From: Scatomorpha sp040765295
Lineage (GTDB): Bacteria > Bacillota > Clostridia > Oscillospirales > Oscillospiraceae
NCBI GenBank assembly: GCA_040765295.1
Contig: JAXGSB010000001.1
Coordinates: 1,860,001 to 1,924,000 of the forward strand
DNA length: 64,000 nt
Direction: 5' to 3'
Part shown: one piece after another, positions 63,264-64,000 of the stretch
How the letters are laid out: each line of letters starts with the position of its first letter
Position numbering within the stretch: position 1 is the stretch's first letter
The notes under the pieces: model-generated
What the model saw: only the letters and a program-made list of their open reading frames with translations
Told to the model about the DNA's origin: nothing
Databases searched by the model: none
Made by a program: the position numbers and the translations under genes

Positions 63264-63998
63264 CTAAAGCTGTTTTTTGTTGAATATCGGAATGCTTGCG
63301 GCAAAACAGAGTGCGGATAAAACTATCGTAATGCAAACGGCGGTGCCGTAAGCTTTAACATCTTTAAGTCCGGATATAAGCGAGTTTCCGTCTGCGAGCA
63401 TCAGGGGAAAGTACTCTTTCAGTTTGGGGAATAAGCTTAAAATATACATCGCAAGCACAGAGCCGCCGACTCCGCCGAACACAGCGGAATTAGACTTAGA
63501 AAGAACGGAAAAGAACACCGTTAGCGAGAGGATAAATAAGCCGAAAATCCACCAGTTTACAGCCGAGGGGATTAAATTCTGCGCAACGGAGTTATCCCAA
63601 AAATATGCGTTGTAGCCGTAGCTTATAACGAAGCAGAGCCAGTATCCCACAGTCCACAGCGCAATCAGCACAAAGGCTTTTGAAACTACAACCTTATAAC
63701 GCTCCAACCCCTTGGTGAGTGAGAGCAGTAGCGTTCCGCTCTCGTATTCTTTGGTGAATATCCCGCCCTCAATGAGCAAAAAGGCTATTAAGCCCATGGG
63801 AATATTTTTATAAAACTGCTGCCAAGAGTCCAACGCGCTCACCTTTATCTGCGTTATTGTCATGCCGATTTTCTCAAGAGATTCGCTCATCATTTCCAAA
63901 AGCCAAGGGGTCATCTTTGCGATTGCCGGATTCATAATTCCCATCAAAACAAACATTATCCCGATAATAAGAAGTTTTCCCGAGCGCGCCTGCTCCAT
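63264..63998 (-). CDS. ABC-2 type transporter permease (5' end outside window)
   Basis: 244 residues visible, probably continuing upstream of the window edge. Six hydrophobic segments; LIIGIMFVLMGIMNPAIAKM at the start, IPMGLIAFLLIEGGIFTKEY and ESGTLLLSLTKGLERYKVVV are marks of ABC-2 type (NatB/YxlG-like) permeases. Its ATPase partner would be upstream. The last 30 codons are duplicated at 58672-58768. Confidence 0.8.
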   Translation of the reverse strand: MEQARSGKLLIIGIMFVLMGIMNPAIAKMTPWLLEMMSESLEKIGMTITQIKVSALDSWQQFYKNIPMGLIAFLLIEGGIFTKEYESGTLLLSLTKGLERYKVVVSKAFVLIALWTVGYWLCFVISYGYNAYFWDNSVAQNLIPSAVNWWIFGLFILSLTVFFSVLSKSNSAVFGGVGGSVLAMYILSLFPKLKEYFPLMLADGNSLISGLKDVKAYGTAVCITIVLSALCFAASIPIFNKKQL

Positions 63999-64000
63999 CC

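Overview
The window reads as a chromosomal piece of an anaerobic Clostridia bacterium (Firmicutes). The 16S rRNA has the clostridial layout. Most genes carry strong AGGAGG-type ribosome sites. NifX/MinD-ferredoxin proteins, a CD1845-type conjugative-element protein, LytTR/DUF3021 and CPBP proteases are all typical of that class. I cannot place it to genus by eye. Almost everything from 7.4 kb on lies on the minus strand.

Layout. 0-7.1 kb is a mobile-element graveyard: an IS3-type element, a frameshifted IS110 element with a candidate bridge-RNA region, a class-C-like serine hydrolase, a frameshifted IS30 copy sitting inside an intergenic repeat, and an intact IS481-type element. 7.4-10.1 kb holds an XRE regulator and a Na/Pi cotransporter broken by two indels. 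10.2-15.5 kb is an rRNA operon, 16S-tRNA-Ile-tRNA-Ala-23S-tRNA-Lys(CTT)-tRNA-Glu(CTC)-5S, with two upstream promoters. 15.9-17.9 kb holds an esterase between remnants of a conjugative element (a decayed repA and a CD1845-family gene).

18.0-24.4 kb is the most unusual part. It is a compact phage-derived island: LexA/CI-like S24 repressor, amidase endolysin, head-tail connector, major capsid, scaffold, portal, three small membrane/lysis proteins and two small cysteine-rich proteins. It has no terminase large subunit, tail, integrase or replication gene. The operon has one consensus promoter whose spacer carries a sequence motif that also lies upstream of the repressor gene. rpsT follows on the plus strand.

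25-36 kb holds a 1286-residue Cna-B surface protein, an MFS transporter, a NifX/MinD/MinD/NifX/DUF134 iron-sulfur-type cluster with a 14-bp palindromic operator candidate, and a Fic-like protein lacking the motif histidine. 36.8-38.2 kb is an antiporter behind a fluoride riboswitch with an attenuator. 38-43 kb holds an MhpD-like hydratase and an EVE-McrB/McrC restriction system coupled to a YgjP-type metallopeptidase. 43-58.6 kb is a run of small accessory genes, including four consecutive alpha/beta hydrolases, a LytTR/DUF3021 pair with a recognisable tandem LytTR site, and several small membrane proteins. 58.7-63.2 kb is a block bounded by two related permease 3' ends. It contains an IS256 remnant, a beta-carbonic anhydrase and NuoL/NuoN-like proton-channel subunits, one frameshifted and one truncated. 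The window closes in an ABC-2 type permease.

A general caution: at least nine reading-frame breaks occur, several at homopolymers (G5, G5, G7, T5). They may be real decay, phase variation or assembly errors. They should be checked against reads before any gene is declared dead.
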